Positions 54,763 through 56,322 of a DNA stretch of 56,322 bases are shown in pieces. Location: assembly GCF_009193355.1 (NCBI RefSeq), contig NZ_WBVT01000018.1, positions 1 through 56,322 of the forward strand, written 5' to 3'. Origin of the DNA: Bifidobacterium leontopitheci. Lineage in GTDB: Bacteria > Actinomycetota > Actinomycetes > Actinomycetales > Bifidobacteriaceae. Below the pieces are notes generated by a model. The model was not told the DNA's origin, ran no database searches, and worked only from the letters and a program-made list of their open reading frames with translations. Within the stretch, counting starts at the first letter, position 1; every line of letters starts with the position of its first letter. Made by a program: the position numbers and the translations under genes.

Positions 54763-55704
54763 ATGATAGAAATCAGGGGGCTCAGCAAACGATTCGGAGC
54801 CAAAACCGTCCTCGACAACGTCTCCTTCACCGCCCAAGACGGCCGCGTGACAGGATTCCTCGGGCCGAACGGCGCCGGAAAATCCACCACCATGCGGGCC
54901 GCGCTCGGCCTGATCCGTCCGGACTCCGGCGAAGCGCTCATCGACGGGCTTCCCTTCGCTAAAACACCGGCGCCCATGGCATCGGTCGGAGCCGTGCTCG
55001 ACGCGAAATCCGCGCACAAAGGACGCTCCGCCTACGCACACCTCAAAGCGCTCGCCGCCACCAACGCCATTCCGCGTTCCCGCGTCGACGAGGTGATGGA
55101 CATCACCGGCCTCTCCTCCGTGAAAACCCGCAAAGCCGGCAAGTTCTCACTCGGCATGAGCCAGCGGCTCTCCATCGCCGCCGCCCTGCTCGGCGACCCG
55201 CACAACCTCGTGCTGGACGAGCCGATCAACGGCCTCGACCCCGAAGGCGTCAAATGGGTGCGCGACCTGTGCCGGCAAAGCGCCGCGCAAGGACGGGCCG
55301 TGCTGCTCAGCTCCCATCTCATGAGCGAAGTGGCCATCACCGCCGATGACCTCGTCATCATCGGCCGCGGCCGCATCCTCGAAACCACGTCGATCGACCG
55401 GTTCGTCGCCGAACACTCCGGACACGCGCTGCGCGTCGTCACCCCGCAGCCGGACAAGCTCCGCGCGATCTTCGCCGACGCCCCCGGCGTCACGCTCACG
55501 CCCGTGCCGCACGCGGCCGGCACTCCGCAGGACGGGCAGACGTTCCGCATCGCCGGCGCCGATTTGGAACGCACCGCCGACGTGTTCGCCCGCGCCCAAC
55601 TGGTCGTCTACCAGTTCATCGAGGAACAGGCGTCGCTCGAGGACGCCTACATGGCGCTCACCCACGCCAGCGCGGAGTACGTATCGAAGGGAGCCATCCG
55701 ATGA
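54763..55704 (+). CDS. ABC transporter ATP-binding protein
   Basis: 313 residues. Walker A GPNGAGKST near residue 37; signature-like FSLGMSQRLSIAAALL near 128; Walker B LVLDEP near 148 followed by GLDPEG; H-loop SSHLMSEVA near 187. Residues 215-313 are an extra domain seen in bacitracin/CcmA-type exporters. The stop overlaps the next ATG (ATGA), so it is coupled to the gene at 55701, its likely membrane partner. Export of a peptide or lipid is the usual role; substrate unknown. Confidence 0.94.
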   Translation: MIEIRGLSKRFGAKTVLDNVSFTAQDGRVTGFLGPNGAGKSTTMRAALGLIRPDSGEALIDGLPFAKTPAPMASVGAVLDAKSAHKGRSAYAHLKALAATNAIPRSRVDEVMDITGLSSVKTRKAGKFSLGMSQRLSIAAALLGDPHNLVLDEPINGLDPEGVKWVRDLCRQSAAQGRAVLLSSHLMSEVAITADDLVIIGRGRILETTSIDRFVAEHSGHALRVVTPQPDKLRAIFADAPGVTLTPVPHAAGTPQDGQTFRIAGADLERTADVFARAQLVVYQFIEEQASLEDAYMALTHASAEYVSKGAIR

Positions 55705-56322
55705 ACGATCTCAATCCGGACAACAACGGCCTCACCCCCATGCCCGAACACCAGACGGCACGACATGCGGCACGGCCGGCGGAACCGTCGATCACACAGT
55801 CTGACGTGCAACATGCGGCGTCTTCCGCCATGCAGCCCACCTCGCCTTCCGTCGTGACGGACGCAGCGCAGGCGGTCCCGTCCGTCGGCGATGTCCCGAT
55901 GCCGGATGTGCCCCAGCCGCGGCTTCACCAGCCGCAGGCGCCGACACCGGTAGCGTCGCAAACCGCGGTGTCGTCATCGGCAACGTCACCGCAATCAGCG
56001 GCACCGCAAACCGGACAGCCGTATGTCCAATCGCCGCAGGATCCGGCGTTCCGCAACCAACCCGCGCAGCCGTTCCAGTGGCCTCAGCCCCGACCGTCGG
56101 AGGAGCCGTCTCAGCCGGCCTACCTGCAGTCGCAGCAGCCGTTCCAGTCGAAGCCGCCATTCGCCGAGCAGCCGGGTACGCAGCCGAATCCCAGCCTCCG
56201 CCCCCAGCAGCCGCAGTCTCAGCAATTCCAGTCGCAGCAGCCGCAATCCCGCTCGACCCAGCAGTCGACACCACAACCGCAGCAGCCGGCCCCGCAGCAG
56301 CACCCCCAACCCATACACATAT
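55701..56322 (+). CDS. Gln/Pro-rich protein, partial (probable N-terminus of the ABC permease)
   Basis: Open from the ATG at 55701 to the window end with no stop codon, at least 207 residues. All visible sequence is low-complexity Pro/Gln/Ser/Ala (PQQPQSQQFQSQQPQ type) with no membrane helix yet. Because it overlaps the ABC ATPase stop by four bases, the natural expectation is an ABC-2-type permease whose helices begin beyond the window, with a long disordered cytoplasmic tail. Confidence 0.75.
   Translation, partial: MNDLNPDNNGLTPMPEHQTARHAARPAEPSITQSDVQHAASSAMQPTSPSVVTDAAQAVPSVGDVPMPDVPQPRLHQPQAPTPVASQTAVSSSATSPQSAAPQTGQPYVQSPQDPAFRNQPAQPFQWPQPRPSEEPSQPAYLQSQQPFQSKPPFAEQPGTQPNPSLRPQQPQSQQFQSQQPQSRSTQQSTPQPQQPAPQQHPQPIHI

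Overview
The window is about 56 kb of high-GC actinobacterial chromosome, almost certainly from a Bifidobacterium. The best markers are a secreted, sortase-anchored GH95 1,2-alpha-L-fucosidase of the B. bifidum AfcA type, a short formate-THF ligase, a C69 dipeptidase, a MurT/GatD pair and an amtB-glnB-glnD nitrogen cluster. The species cannot be fixed from sequence alone; a secreted AfcA fits B. bifidum or a host-associated relative. No rRNA, prophage, transposase or CRISPR array is visible.

Layout. 0.3-6 kb: a class A penicillin-binding protein and a lower-GC KAP-family NTPase that looks acquired, both on the minus strand. 6.6-12.5 kb: the 1954-residue fucosidase. 12.9-16.8 kb: a PEBP protein, a dipeptidase and formate-THF ligase. 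17-24 kb: a MIF-like tautomerase, GtrA, an MFS transporter, a histidine phosphatase, an unknown protein and a DUF805 membrane protein. 24.2-26.5 kb: an NMT1/THI5-type ABC binding protein and permease without an ATPase. 27.2-31.8 kb: a 30-residue peptide gene, gltX, three tRNAs (two Glu, one Gln) and ftsY. 32-35.9 kb: ammonium uptake and PII signalling. 36.5-40.9 kb: a secreted unknown protein, a DUF4143 ATPase bracketed by about 170-bp direct repeats, and a MATE pump. 41-45.4 kb: a DnaA-box cluster, dnaB, murT and gatD. 45.6-47.8 kb: a phasin-like small protein overlapping an AarF/UbiB kinase-like gene. 48-51.2 kb: a fused copper P-type ATPase divergent from csoR. 51.3-56.3 kb: rmuC, a PyrE-like protein, a TrmH/SpoU methyltransferase and an ABC ATPase translationally coupled to a Gln/Pro-rich protein that runs off the window.

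Two themes stand out. First, the intergenic DNA is packed with several unrelated families of palindromic elements. These include arrays of GTACTC/GAGTAC hairpins at about 52-nt period at two loci, and a 155-bp two-palindrome element present twice in opposite orientation. Second, several familiar proteins lack expected parts: the copper ATPase has no recognisable nucleotide-binding (N) domain, GlnD has no C-terminal ACT domains, MurT has an acidic low-complexity segment and no zinc ribbon, and the PyrE-like protein has no PRPP loop.

Functional links: AfcA releases fucose from host glycans outside the cell. AmtB/GlnB/GlnD handle ammonium uptake and nitrogen signalling, with a GlnR-type box upstream. 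MurT/GatD amidate the D-Glu of lipid II, which feeds wall synthesis by the class A PBP. CsoR probably represses the copper ATPase through the palindrome between the two genes.
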